From the NCBI GenBank assembly GCA_032718475.1, contig JAUCBJ010006656.1:1-64000 (forward strand): 64,000 nucleotides of DNA, written 5' to 3'. The notes beneath the pieces are model-generated. The model made no database searches, was not told the origin of the DNA, and was given only the letters and a program-made list of their open reading frames with translations. Position 1 is the first letter of the stretch. The number at the start of each line of letters is the position of its first letter. The translations under genes were made by a program, and so were the position numbers. Below, piece by piece: positions 54,131 through 64,000 of the stretch. The DNA comes from Nemertoderma westbladi (taxonomy: Eukaryota; Xenacoelomorpha; Nemertodermatida; Nemertodermatidae).

Positions 54131-55872
54131 GGAGCTCAACCGGGAAATGAAGTAGTTTTTCGTGGTAACAGATCTAGTTTTGTATGTGTGAACCGTAGAT
54201 GTCTGTCTGAAAAGAGACGTAATGAATAGTTGTTTTTTATTATTATTAATGTGTATAATAAAATAATTCTGTATAATTGCCGTGGCCGCAGCCAGAGGTA
54301 AATATTTTATCTTAAATTTCTAAATGATACGGTAGAAATGATTATTGATAAAAATTATTAGTACATAAACTCTATTACACCATTGAAATATTATGTTTAT
54401 TATTAATTAGAACTTATTGAAATACTTATTAACAGCATTTGAATTCACTGGTTTAATATTCGTGTTCTAATACTACAGTGAGATTTCATTTTTATTTCAA
54501 CCTTTTTAGTATTTTAAGCATATTAGTTGATCATTTTGTAGTTTTTGTGTTTAAGAAATAATGCAGAATTATAATAATATGTAATTTATGTTAATGTTTC
54601 GGCTTTTGAGTTATTGATAATAGGCGACTGGAATCCACCAACGCATTGTACACTGAGCTTCCAACTGGATCTAAGGGAAATTCCAACCAGGGAATGTCCA
54701 ATTTCTACTTTTTTCAATTTTCTTGTCCTTGTTGAACAGCCGCCAATCAAAACGAATTTTTCACTGTTGATTCTTGCCTTTCGATCAAACAAAGGTAAAT
54801 GTTTAAAAGGCTGATGATTTCTGAACTGAAAGGACTAATGCGGTTAAAGGACTACCGGCACCCCCTACGGGCGTAATTGTCAGTGCTAAAGTAAAGAAGT
54901 ATAGTAAATCTTCCAACTACAATCTACTAAACTCTGCTAAACAAAACCCCGCGAACTAATAAATCTTCTTATTCCTACGGGTGAATGATTAATATTATAT
55001 TTAAAGATACCCAGTGTGTGGTAGAATCTGAAACCACTCAGTTCAATAGAAACCAGGTTTATATCTACAATTTGTCCAAAAGATACAAAATCTTACTTGA
55101 AGATTACTACACACTGTGAAAGAAATTGTAATTACGATTGACGAAATCAATAAATGCAATTAATTGCCGCCTATTATACCGTTGTTCCCATACAGTAGTC
55201 TATGATTCGTTGACAATATCTGGAGTTGGAGTCAAATAATTATTACTTTTTCGGCCGAATATAGCACAAAATCGGGAACAAAGAGAGTACTTTTTATAAT
55301 ATATCCAATATTGGTTTATGTAGTTAAGCGGCTCTCGAATTACGTAACAAATATTCGAAATCATTAAATTACTTAACATTGAGTAAGTCTGTATCGAGAG
55401 TTGAAGAGTACACTAATTTGGATTGCTGTAACTATGGAAGCAATTTAGTAAAATACTGCTTACAATTTATTTTAACACTTTTTCGTTTTATTTCGGTATT
55501 AATAAAAATTAATTTTAACCATAAAACTTACATATTAATAATTATAAATTCAAATATTTAATACATGGCAGTACTAATAATTAACAATACATATAATAGA
55601 ATATAAAACAAGAGACAAACTATAATAACAATAATAGTAAGTATTACACACTCCTAGCATACAAACTAGTTTAATATGTATAATAAATGTTTAAATTTAT
55701 TATAGAAAATACTAGTAAAGCTAGCAAGCATTATACTTAATACTTACATAATTAATGTAGGTACAATAAAAATAAAATAAAAACAGTTGGTTTTTTATAT
55801 TTTTAAGTCCAACACCTAAATGAACTTATCTTTATAAAGGCCTAATATATAAAAAGTATTAATTTTTTTAAT
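54131..55872. other. Noncoding AT-rich stretch
   Basis: No gene or recognised repeat family. 55370-55870 is extremely AT-rich. Two mirrored frames near 54586-54814 are on opposite strands of the same DNA and have no supporting features. Confidence 0.45.
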
Positions 55873-56005
55873 TGTAATATTCTTCATCACAGCAGCCAAT
55901 GGCGCATTCTATTGATTGTGTCGCATTCGGTGTCAGGTGGGTTGGCTGCTACGTATTCAGGTAGACACATCGGTATTAATGACGTTGGAAGTGTGAATAC
56001 TGAGG
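55873..56005 (-). pseudogene. Degenerate paralogue of the small exon at 60285
   Basis: The minus strand encodes IPMCLPEYVAANPPDTECDTI and, after a frameshift, AIGCCDEEYYN and a stop. It parallels PMCLPKDSED...DTECDTI...CCDEDLYN at 60285-60467. The noncoding DNA just after the stop (TTAATACTTT) is also shared. The two copies therefore descend from one exon plus 3' untranslated sequence. Confidence 0.5.
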
Positions 56006-56372
56006 CCAAGTCGTGGGTTTTTGGAACTGGAATATGACGCAGCGTCATCGTGTATTGTTACCAAGCTAGCAATTTGGCGAAAGTAATTCAGTTTTTGATT
56101 GGCTGGCTACAGCCGTGTCAGGGAGTCCGCCGCCGTAGTCTAAGGTCGAAGTGATAAATTGTTATAGATTATCAACATTCGAATACAATAAATTATAAAT
56201 TAATGTGTAAATTTACACAGTGTCGTGCGGGCGCACAGTGATGAATTATTTCACTATAAGGTAGCATTTGTAGTTTAACTTTAGCGTAAAAACTTTTGAA
56301 AATCCGACGTATTTTGATTAAATTACAGTAATGTAATATGCCGATTTATATTTGTACACATAAAACCCTTAG

Positions 56373-56452
56373 GTACTCTCGTGGCGTAGTGGTCAGATGG
56401 TTAAGGCGTTGGTTACATTACGTAGGTTACGAGTTCGAATCCCAGTCGGGAA
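56373..56452 (+). other. tRNA-like sequence (tRNA relic or SINE head)
   Basis: GTGGCGTAGTGGTCAGATGG resembles an A-box and leucine/serine-type D arm, and GAGTTCGAATCCC is a perfect B-box. A five-pair acceptor-like stem (TCTCG with CGGGA) can form. The anticodon arm does not fold convincingly, so it is more likely a tRNA-derived relic than a working gene. Confidence 0.4.
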
Positions 56453-56469
56453 ATTTGTATTTTGGGGCC

Positions 56470-56790
56470 ATTTATTTTCGTTTAGGTGCTAATTGGTAGG
56501 CCAATGAGAAGCGTACAACGTAGCGGATAATGAGCCAGGCCAATCATAGGGCATAAATTACCTTATTGCTCAAATGTGAGGCAGTGGAAAATTCTGTTAG
56601 GATTCCATGTCCCTGATTAGTGTAAGGGCCGGACTGCGTTGAACGATGAGCTGGGCCAATCATAGGGCACGACGTACTTCATTGCTCAATTGTAAAGCTG
56701 TGGAAAATTTTGTTTAGTTTCCATGTGCAATTTCTAGTATAAAAGGCCGGTTTGCCTTCGGTTATCACCTCTTACTGTCGTTATACACTT
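56470..56790 (+). promoter_or_regulatory. Duplicated CCAAT/TATA promoter-like block
   Basis: A unit of about 115-125 bp occurs twice in tandem (about 56520-56640 and 56641-56760). Each has GGCCAATCATAGGGCA, TTGCTCAA and a GTGGAAAATT block. The second ends GTATAAAAGGCCGGTTTGCC with a canonical TATA box (56738-56744), while the first has the decayed GTAAGGGCCGGACTG. A pyrimidine-rich CACCTCTTACTG about 27 bases on could be an initiator. It could drive an unseen transcript or be the U3 part of an unrecognised LTR; TGGTCCGACTTCGGGA at 56920 would then be a candidate primer-binding site. Confidence 0.5.
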
Positions 56791-57004
56791 CTACCCCTTC
56801 GTTACTCTCACTATTAGTTAAATTGTTATTTAGTTTATTCGGTTTCTTGTTGAAACTTACTTTGATAAATCCTTTGTTAAAACTGTAAATATACTGCAAT
56901 TTCCTGACATGTTTTCTTTTGGTCCGACTTCGGGACAGCCGAACACCAGGGAGATGGCAGCCTAGACCGTTAGGCCGTAAGCAACGCAGGGAAGGGATGT
57001 CCAC

Positions 57005-58620
57005 AACACGCTAGCGCCCACATTGGATTGACCGCGCACCCCCTTTGCCCCTTCGAAATGCTCAATTTGCCATGCAGCGCCCGCTTTGTGAGAAAGGTAA
57101 GACTTTGTTCGACGCCCTTGCCCGCCGTAAGACCTATAGATCAGGGTAAGCGTGACACCGCACTGGACGCCGCAAATTTAGGATCAAATAATTATATCCA
57201 GACAACCCCACCCCTCTTGTCAGTCCTACGAATCCCTGGGTTAACCTGTACTTCCTACAGGTGCGAACTATTGCCATTCGTCAGTACGCGAGTACACATT
57301 AGGCACGGACAGCATACGTTCCATAATTTAGTGATTCATAGCACTGACTGTTTGGTACCGGTTCGCTTTGTAGAACGTACATTAGTACCCCCCCCCCCCT
57401 TTGTCTGGAGTTAGCTATTTGATCAGGCAAGGAGCATTTCTGCTACCGGCACACTGCTTGGCCTAGGGAGGTTTATTAATATCCTACCGCGCCTTGCCAC
57501 GTACTGATAGGTATTGCTGCTAACTACCGCAGCAACAAAATTCTAGAATTAAATTAGTATACCAGATCAGCTAACGTACGGTAGCGATTAACCCCTATTC
57601 TTATCTTACAACCAGAATCTGGTATTAGTGCCGATCACGGGTGTAGTTACTAACACTGTGGTTGCCCATTGGGTTGTGGATAGGAAGGAGAGAGCTTTGA
57701 CGTCATTCGTGAGTATAAAGTTCTACAAACGCGACTAGTTTATTTTAGTAGCTAGCGCACGGTATCATTTAGTCAGAAAATCACTAAAACCTAGTAAAAG
57801 GAATTACTCGAAATTGTTTTATTTGTAACACACCCACACACACACGCCCTAAAACATATTGCCCTTAAAGTTCTACTAGCTATAGCGTACTATACATTAC
57901 GTTAGGAGGAAATTATTTGTATTCGTACAATTAGGATCTGATTTGATTGCGGCAAGATAAGGAGTATTTCACTTTCGTTATTAAACTGTTGTTTGTCTGG
58001 ACAACGGTATTGTTACATTTAGGCCTGACCCTTTAGACTGATTTCGTACAGGGGTATCAGTTATTGTTACATTTAGGCACGACCGTTAGGCTGATTTCGA
58101 CAGGGATGATCAGCATTGTTACACTAGGTCTGTTAACCACCTAGTTCGTATATAAACCATATAAATCACACCGCGGCAAGTTACTGTATTTAGGACTGTC
58201 AGTGATAGTTAGGATTCGCTGCGCGGGGATTGTTTTCCCGTGAGTTTGGTCTGTTACGGTAACTGTACATCTGCCTCACCGGTTAGAGGACAGGTATCCT
58301 TCTGTCTAGTACGTAGGCATTCGACCCGCTCACGTACATAGAATAGATACAAGGCTCTGTTCCTCGCCAGTAGTCGTTTGTGTACTATATCTGTTTGTTT
58401 AGATATCCTGGACTGGGATTTGTTGTCAGATACTGTACAAGCCCGTATACATTACTAGAGTCTCATAGTAAGATACATCTGCTGACGCGAGGGCGAGTCG
58501 CCAACCGCCCCCCATGTCCTTAATCAGAACCTCATCAGTCTGTCCAGTCTGCATTCGGTGCTCTTGAACACCCACTGCGCATAAACTGTTCAGTAGGTCC
58601 AATAATCATAAAAAAATACC
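57005..58620. other. Noncoding stretch
   Basis: No gene recognised. It contains a 12-C run (57388-57399), a CACA microsatellite at 57830-57844, and two similar units of about 60 bp with ATTGTTACATTTAGGC and GGCTGATTTCG (about 58005-58120). The style resembles the BEL/Pao leader, but no shared sequence was found. A 128-codon frame at 57028-57414 has no ATG start and no known motif. Confidence 0.4.
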
Positions 58621-58887
58621 TTCTGAATTAAAATTTTGTGCTTTTTCTCGTGGAGACATCCAATTAGCACCACTGAGCACAGAAATTTGCAGAAATTGAA
58701 TGCAAACCCCAAACTTCATCTCCTTTACCGATATCGCGATATATCGGAGCCAGTATCTTCTATCCCAAATATCTCGAAAACTAAGCAAGATATGGGAAAA
58801 CGGTTTCCACATTTGGATTCAGCAGGAAATTCTGCATCAGATAGGATATGTTTCAAAAATTCAACTTTTTTGTCAGAAAATGCGCTA

Positions 58888-58904
58888 CCCCCCCCCCCCC
58901 CCCC
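58888..58904. repeat. Poly-C tract (17 C)
   Basis: Uninterrupted C run followed by TTAAAA. The 58740-58870 sequence before it (ATATCTCGAAAACTAAGC, TTTCCACATTTGG) is distantly like the end of the dispersed repeat at 2340-2390, which also ends in poly-C. Confidence 0.95.
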
Positions 58905-59037
58905 TTAAAACAAAGGTTTTGGAAAATCGTAATAAACGATGCAGCTTCACGGTATTGTATAAAGGTGCAGCTTCACGCTATTGGAACTTGGCGATAGTGC
59001 AGAACAACAGGTTATTGGTTACATTATATTCGCCGTG

Positions 59038-59262
59038 AGGACCTGAGCCAGTGCATAATCTGTTACTTTGGCAGCCTCATGGAGTGAATAAGCATGGTCG
59101 ACAGCCCATGACTTTCTTGAGACGCATCTTAAAGGACACTGGCCTTTAACATGGGGAATATCTAGCAAATGTCATGGGTGATAGGGAGTTGTGGAGGCGC
59201 AATTTTGTTGACAAGCCGGCAAAGCATTCTTAAAAATGCAGCTGCAATGCAGCATTGTATAA
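59038..59262 (+). mobile_element. 3' fragment of the LINE family seen at 50.6 and 52.5 kb
   Basis: Plus-strand copy of the LINE C-terminal coding end and 3' region (GGCAGCCTCATGGAGTGAAT, GTCATGGGTGATAGGGAGTT, GACAAGCCGGC). It lacks the (TAG)n tail and stops near 59262. Confidence 0.8.
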
Positions 59263-59547
59263 CATTGGACGATTCAATGGCAAATGCCAATGAATATTTA
59301 ATGCCGATTTTTAAATTTTAATGGCAAAATTGAGCAACACAAACATTGAATATAAACACTTGCTTTGATATGTTGTGGCACATAGACGCAGTGTTCAATC
59401 ACTAACCTTGTAGTAAAGGACATATCTTCCATGCTGCAATCCCGCTTTGTTGCATATATTGACCCACCGAAACTTCCAAGAAAAACAAAGGATCCCCACC
59501 AAAAATTAGGAAAATGAAATATGGAATGAGAAACGCGCCTGAAAATA

Positions 59548-59853
59548 TAAACTATTAACATTGGAGGTGTCTCATTGGTTCTCCCGAACTATTAACATTG
59601 GAGGTGTCTCATTGGTTCTCCCGAGCTATTAACATTGGAGGTGTCTCATTGGTTCTCCCGAGCTATTAACATTGGAGGGTCTCATTGGTTCTCCCGAGCT
59701 ATTAACATTGGAGGTGTCTCATTGGTTCTTTCAAGCTTGACACTTGAGCAAAGCCGCCTCCGCTTTGCAGGATATCACGTTCTCCATGAGGACAAACCTA
59801 AGCACAATCTTGTGATTTGGCTACCCCATGGGGAAGTAAACCACCTATTCTAA
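59548..59853 (+). repeat. 37-bp minisatellite derived from LINE coding sequence, with LINE remnant
   Basis: Five tandem units start CTATTAACATTGGAGGTGTC; one unit has lost a base. The unit equals the LINE codons for NIGGVSLV plus flanks, and the last unit runs on into SLTLEQSRLRFAGYHVLHED, a fragment of the LINE C-terminus. The array therefore arose by expansion of a segment within a LINE copy. Confidence 0.85.
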
Positions 59854-60284
59854 AATATTTGTAATGACATAACAATGATAAACACATTACTTCGAATTAT
59901 TATTTCGGTTATAATAACACTTCAATTTAACAAATAAATTACTTAATTAATGTACAATAAATATATTAATTTATTGTCCTTCCCATCTCTAGATATAGTT
60001 TATCGACGTCACAGGTAGCATTCACCCGTTAAATAAGTGATTTTGGAACGAGCGATAGATACCTGTAAGGCATACTTTATTAATTGCCAAATAAAATAAT
60101 ATATTTAAGAGAAAATATATTTGAATTATTGTTTTTTTACGAAGATATATATAATTTAGTTGTATATACTTTACACAGGCAAATAGTTAGTTGTTTTTTA
60201 GAGACCTTTTTATTATTTTTAAATTCCATCACCTCACATTCAAAAAGAAAGTAGATAGTTCTAGTCTATTTGAAGTATTAATTT
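59854..60284. other. Noncoding AT-rich stretch
   Basis: No gene. The part next to 60284 is probably 3' untranslated sequence of the minus-strand exon, since AAGTATTAATTTTTAGTTGTAA is similar to 55855-55880. Confidence 0.4.
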
Positions 60285-60467
60285 TTAGTTGTAAAGGTCT
60301 TCATCACAGCAAGTTGCGCTACAAGAAGTGTCTTGGGGTACATTAAAGGCGCTTATTGCTGCAGCACAAATGTAGGTCTCTATTGTGTCGCATTCAGTGT
60401 CAGATAGGTGATCTTCTGAGTCTTTAGGTAAACACATCGGCATTGTGGTTGGAATTGATTCCGCCAT
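60285..60467 (-). CDS. Small 60-residue ORF in a probable terminal exon, unknown
   Basis: The minus strand starts with ATG in an ideal context (ACCACCATGG). Eighteen bases upstream is an acceptor-like GTTATTATTTCAG at 60486-60498. The product is acidic and Cys-rich: seven Cys, with PMCLPKDSEDHLSDTECDTI and a C-terminal CSATCCDEDLYN. No family was recognised. A damaged relative at 55873-56005 keeps the PMCLP, DTECDTI and CCDE motifs, and this conservation argues for real coding. It could be the last exon of a larger protein or a mobile-element product. Confidence 0.45.
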   Translation of the reverse strand: MAESIPTTMPMCLPKDSEDHLSDTECDTIETYICAAAISAFNVPQDTSCSATCCDEDLYN

Positions 60468-60498
60468 GGTGGTCTATGGTCATAGTCTGAAATAATAA

Positions 60499-60884
60499 CA
60501 TTGTCGGGAAATAAACCAACAGAGCAATACATTTCAAACACAAGAAATAAAATAAAAATAAACTAGAAAGCCATCAAGATGGCTTTAAAAGAAACTGCCT
60601 TTTGGGACTCAGAATAAGCGCTAACTTTCCCGAGTGCCAAACTCTTATAATAATAGATACGCATCCACTCGATCCGTGCATTCGAGGGAGCATGTTTATC
60701 TTTAAGTGAAACCAATTTTTGTGACAATTCTGGTGATAATTAATTGTCATTTATAATGGTTGCGAGATAAAAACATTCTAACAAGAACTAAAATATTAAA
60801 ACGTTGTTCCTTTTTGTTGTTTCAGTTGGTTTTTATCGGAAGTGTATTGATTATAAAACAATAATATTAATTAATCTATATCTT
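60499..60884. other. Noncoding stretch
   Basis: No gene recognised. If the 60-residue ORF is spliced, its intron lies here on the minus strand. GATGGCTTTAAAAGAAACTG near 60578 is a short plus-strand frame with no support. Confidence 0.35.
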
Positions 60885-60893
60885 TCATATTTA

Positions 60894-61242
60894 CTACTAC
60901 TACTACTACTACTACTACTAGGATCGGCATGCTGCATTGCAACTGCATTTTTAAGAATGCTGTGCCTGCTTGTCGACAAAATTGCGCCGCCACAACTCCC
61001 TAATCACCCATGACATTTGATCGATCATCCGCATCTTTAAGGCCAGTGTCCTTTAAGATGCGTCTCAAGAAAGTCATGGGCTGTCAACCATGCTTATTCA
61101 CTCCATGAGGCTGCCAAAGTACAAGATTATGCACTGGCTGGTCCTCACGGCGAAAGCAATGTCCTGCAAAGCGGAGGCGATTTTGTTCTAGTGTCAAGCT
61201 TGGGGGAACCAATGAGACACCTATGTTATTGGATAAATAATG
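60894..61242 (-). mobile_element. Short 5'-truncated LINE insertion 3, with 9-bp target duplication
   Basis: The 9-bp duplication TCATATTTA flanks it (60885-60893 and 61243-61251). On the minus strand it holds the last 100 or so codons of the same LINE family, the 3' region and a long (TAG)n tail. About 20 bases at its 5' end (61222-61242) do not match the family. Confidence 0.85.
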
Positions 61243-61251
61243 TCATATTTA

Positions 61252-61719
61252 TTAAGACAACAACAAACACAGATACAGAACACAGACAGACAGACACAGA
61301 ACACAGACAGGCTATAGAAAAAATTTATTATGATCTTTTCTTTGGATCTGATTGGATACTGATTATTAAATCTTGCAACGTAACAGTAACGAGAAACAAT
61401 TCAAATAAATATAAATACTGCTGTATGTATAGAATACCAAGTTATTGATACACATTAATAATTACATTAATAATAATTACTGCCGCCAACTACCAAATTA
61501 ATTAAAACTGAAATTAAAACATTACAGAGAAGGATTAAATCAACAAATCACATTAATTTATCTTTAATTTATCTTTATCACAATTTTTGTACATTATTTA
61601 TAATCAGTTGAGATACACGTTCGTGGGGCCTTCGCGCAGCATGAGAGCTTATATTAGAAAGTACATTATACTAATCTCTATCATATATACGAAAAAAATA
61701 TGAGCAAAGGCGAAGCCTC
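61252..61719. other. Noncoding stretch
   Basis: Contains a short CACAGACAGA repeat near 61275-61310. No gene. It ends at the LTR start of the second BEL/Pao-like element. Confidence 0.45.
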
Positions 61720-62918
61720 TGTAAAAGCTTTTGTGGGATAACTGATACGTTTGCCTTTGCTGGCCAGTTCCCCCCCAGTCGCTAGAATACTCTCAAAGGG
61801 ATTTATAACTAAAATAGTGCAAGCTACCAGCTTATTGGCTGATGTGCTGTACGGAGATATCTGGGCTCAGTTTAATCGGCCAACTAGCTTAGAGAGGTTG
61901 CCTTAGCCTTGCTGTTCGTGTCGGCCAATAGAATTTGCGTAGGCGTTGATTTCGACCTATCCCAGCGCTACTGAACTGAATTTCCTATCTCACTGCTCAT
62001 CCTCTGTGTTGGACGGGAGCTTCGGGGAATAAGAGTTTTTGGTATACTCGTATAGTGGTAGTAGTCATATGATTTTATATGATTCTGTTGTTGTGTTCCC
62101 ATTTTCGCCATAACATCGGCTTTTTGGGAAGAACTCTAGTAAAACTGCTTAAATTATCTTTAAGTATAAACTGTTACCTAACCGAACTACCGATCAATCT
62201 AATCAATCAACCTACCTATTAATCATATTGTTTGTACTGTTATTTACTGTCAGTTATTAATTGTACCTATTTGTTGATGGAAATATTGCTCTTTGGATAA
62301 TACGGATAAATCACCCAAATTTCCCAATTTTCTTGATACACTACAGGTTAGAGAGACCGGCTATACATAACAATTGCGATTTATATCAATGTGGTGTGTA
62401 TTGAATCTAATGTTATTTAGCAGACACTACATGAGTCAATTACTGCTCTCTTTATGTGTGATCAAATATACTGACGGTCGGCAGAATAGTGTGTATGATT
62501 GTGATTGGTAACAAAGTATTTCCTAAAGAATACGCTTTATACTTTAATCATAAGCGGTATCGTTGCGTTTTAGTATAAGTCTTAGTTCTGTTTAAATAGA
62601 TAAAGCGCCACGTCCTAAAGGAACTGTTAATATTTCCCGAAAGCCAATAATATCTGTCAGAGATTAATTATTAACGATCTATCGAATAATACAGTAGGTA
62701 TACACTGCAACCTTACACTGCAATAATACAATTTAAGCATCCGAATTCAGCCTCCCGGGTGTAGATCCATCGGGTGAATGATCGCGCATGGGCTGCCTTC
62801 GGCTAATGTTTTGCGTATTAGCATAAAATATTGTCGTATGCTAAAGGTGTTTTAATTAACTAAAAGACATATAAATTTTGGCAGGTTAAACTGCTAAAGG
62901 TCTTCAAAAGCGCGAACA
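61720..62918 (+). repeat. 5' LTR of second BEL/Pao-like element
   Basis: Length 1199 bp versus 1213-1214 for the first element. Conserved islands include TAAAGCGCCACGTCC, the GGGTGAATGATCGCGCA block and GCGCGAACAGTAA. Confidence 0.88.
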
Positions 62919-63217
62919 GTAACAGTTTAGAATCTTATTGCAGTAGGCAATAAGGTTGAAAAAATACCGTAGTGACTGGTAAAACTGAACCGGTGCTTCT
63001 GTAGGTCAGTAGGCCTAACTGTCATCACCGGTACCGGTACTGCTGTACAAGTACATTAGCATTATTCGATTTTGATTATTGTATACCGGTAGGTCTTGGT
63101 ACTTAATCAGGGAACGGCCGCCCTGATTTTTATTTGAGATTCTACTTATTTCTGTCGGTTTTATTTACTAGTAGGCTAATATTGAGCAGAAGGCGTGTAA
63201 CCCTGCTCAGATTGTTC

Positions 63218-63790
63218 AGATAATTGTAGGCTGAGCTGCTGTCTGACTGTTGTTGAGTTTGGAGAGATTACGGCGTGTGTAGAGTTTGTCTGATAAAGTG
63301 CCGTTAGTAAGTTGGGGCAGCCATATGCTGTAAGGTCAATCCCCTCTTAAAGAATAAGTCGTACTACCGTGTTAGAACGCATACTAACTAACAGTTTCAG
63401 AGTCTGCATATACTGTAGTTTATTTAGGCTTGATCATAGTCTGCCAGTGTTTTAGCCTGTGTTTGTTTGTGTGGTCTGTTCAGGTACCGTAATAGTTATT
63501 ACTCAGATATTTTGTAGGCTAGATTGTTGTCTAGCTATTCTTAGGCCTGAAGGGATTGCTGCGTGTGTAGAGTTGGTCTGATAAAGTGCCGTTAGTAAGT
63601 TGGGGCAGCCATATGCGGTAAGGTCAATCCCCTCTTAAAGAATAAGTCGTACTACCGTGCTAGAACGCATACTAACTAACAGTTTCAGAATCTGCACATA
63701 CTGTAGTTTGTTTAGGCTTGATAGTAGTCTGCCAGCGTTTGGTTTGTATTTTTGTTTGAGTATTCTGTACGGGTAGCGTAATATTTATTA
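63218..63790 (+). repeat. 287-bp direct duplication in leader of second element
   Basis: Units start at 63218 and 63505. Both contain AAAGAATAAGTCGTACTACC and TAGAACGCATACTAACTAAC, matching 4497-5075 of the first element in sequence and spacing. Confidence 0.88.
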
Positions 63791-64000
63791 TTCAGAGTTT
63801 ATGCGATTATTCGCAACATTCATGTCCCCAAGTTTATTCCTACAGTAATTGTGCTTGTTATACATACCGTTATAGTTAAATTAACTCCGGTACTACACGG
63901 GCTGCTTGGCGTAGGACAAGACTGGTGACTTTGTGCTCTAGTCACTCCAGCAGATGCCGTGGTTCTTTTAACTGTTCAAGTATATTTAACTACTGATTAT

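Larger units (their letters stand above)
61720..64000 (+). mobile_element. Second BEL/Pao-like element, 5' end only (cut by window edge)
   Basis: The LTR (61720-62918) begins TGTAAAAGCTTTTG and ends GCGCGAACA as in the first element. It differs at many positions (about a quarter by eye) and lacks the intact 64-codon frame. The leader after it matches the first element's leader up to about 5290, including the duplicated 288-bp module. The coding region lies beyond the window, so it is unknown whether this copy keeps a polymerase. Confidence 0.88.

Noticed and set aside
56373-56452. Functional tRNA gene
   Set aside because: The B-box is good, but the anticodon arm does not form a proper stem-loop, and the acceptor stem has only five weak pairs.
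57028-57414. 128-codon coding region
   Set aside because: It lacks an ATG start at its edge and shows no motifs; it includes a poly-Pro run created by the C homopolymer.

Overview
The window is genomic DNA of a metazoan, most likely a marine invertebrate. It is AT-rich, has no operons, and shows spliced-gene signals, tRNA-derived SINE-like sequences, several minisatellites, long G/C homopolymers, a pentameric ligand-gated channel gene, and retroelements of the BEL/Pao, Gypsy and non-LTR classes. The palindromes ACCGGT and AGGCCT recur throughout. No species can be named from the sequence alone.

Layout. 1-2913 is repeat-rich flank with a 25-bp minisatellite. 2914-15719 is a complete, young BEL/Pao-type LTR retrotransposon: 1.21-kb LTRs with only about four differences between them, and 5-bp target duplications GTAAT. 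It has a 2.3-kb leader with a duplicated 288-bp module and one long Gag-protease ORF. Reverse transcriptase, RNase H and integrase have been removed by an in-frame deletion and a truncation. A second, unrecognised reading frame lies near the 3' end. 17.0-26.3 kb holds one Mag-like Gypsy element with 71-73-bp LTRs and one non-LTR element; a single 4.8-kb inversion appears to have cut and re-joined both. 26.4-40.4 kb is a pair of paralogous repeat segments. One carries a 5.3-kb Gypsy element with both LTRs (27143-32437), the other a 2-kb insertion. Between them lies a probable terminal coding exon on the minus strand (33879-34045). 40.5-44.2 kb is minisatellites, SINE-like units and a long hairpin repeat. 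47406-48734 is the best host gene: an intronless pentameric ligand-gated ion channel subunit that lacks both Cys-loop cysteines. 49.9-54.1 kb is a non-LTR retrotransposon interrupted by insertions of another non-LTR family. 54-61.7 kb is mostly noncoding, with LINE fragments, a duplicated CCAAT/TATA promoter-like block and a small 60-codon exon that has a paralogue. 61720-64000 is the 5' end of a second, older relative of the BEL/Pao element, cut by the window edge.

How the parts relate. The BEL/Pao copy cannot make its own polymerase or integrase, yet its LTRs are nearly identical, so it was probably mobilised in trans. It keeps structural protein, protease, leader and LTRs, carries an unknown accessory reading frame, and has a dense run of near-perfect 5' splice-site sequences in its ORF. 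This is the strongest candidate for something undescribed in the window. The Cys-less channel gene is the second.
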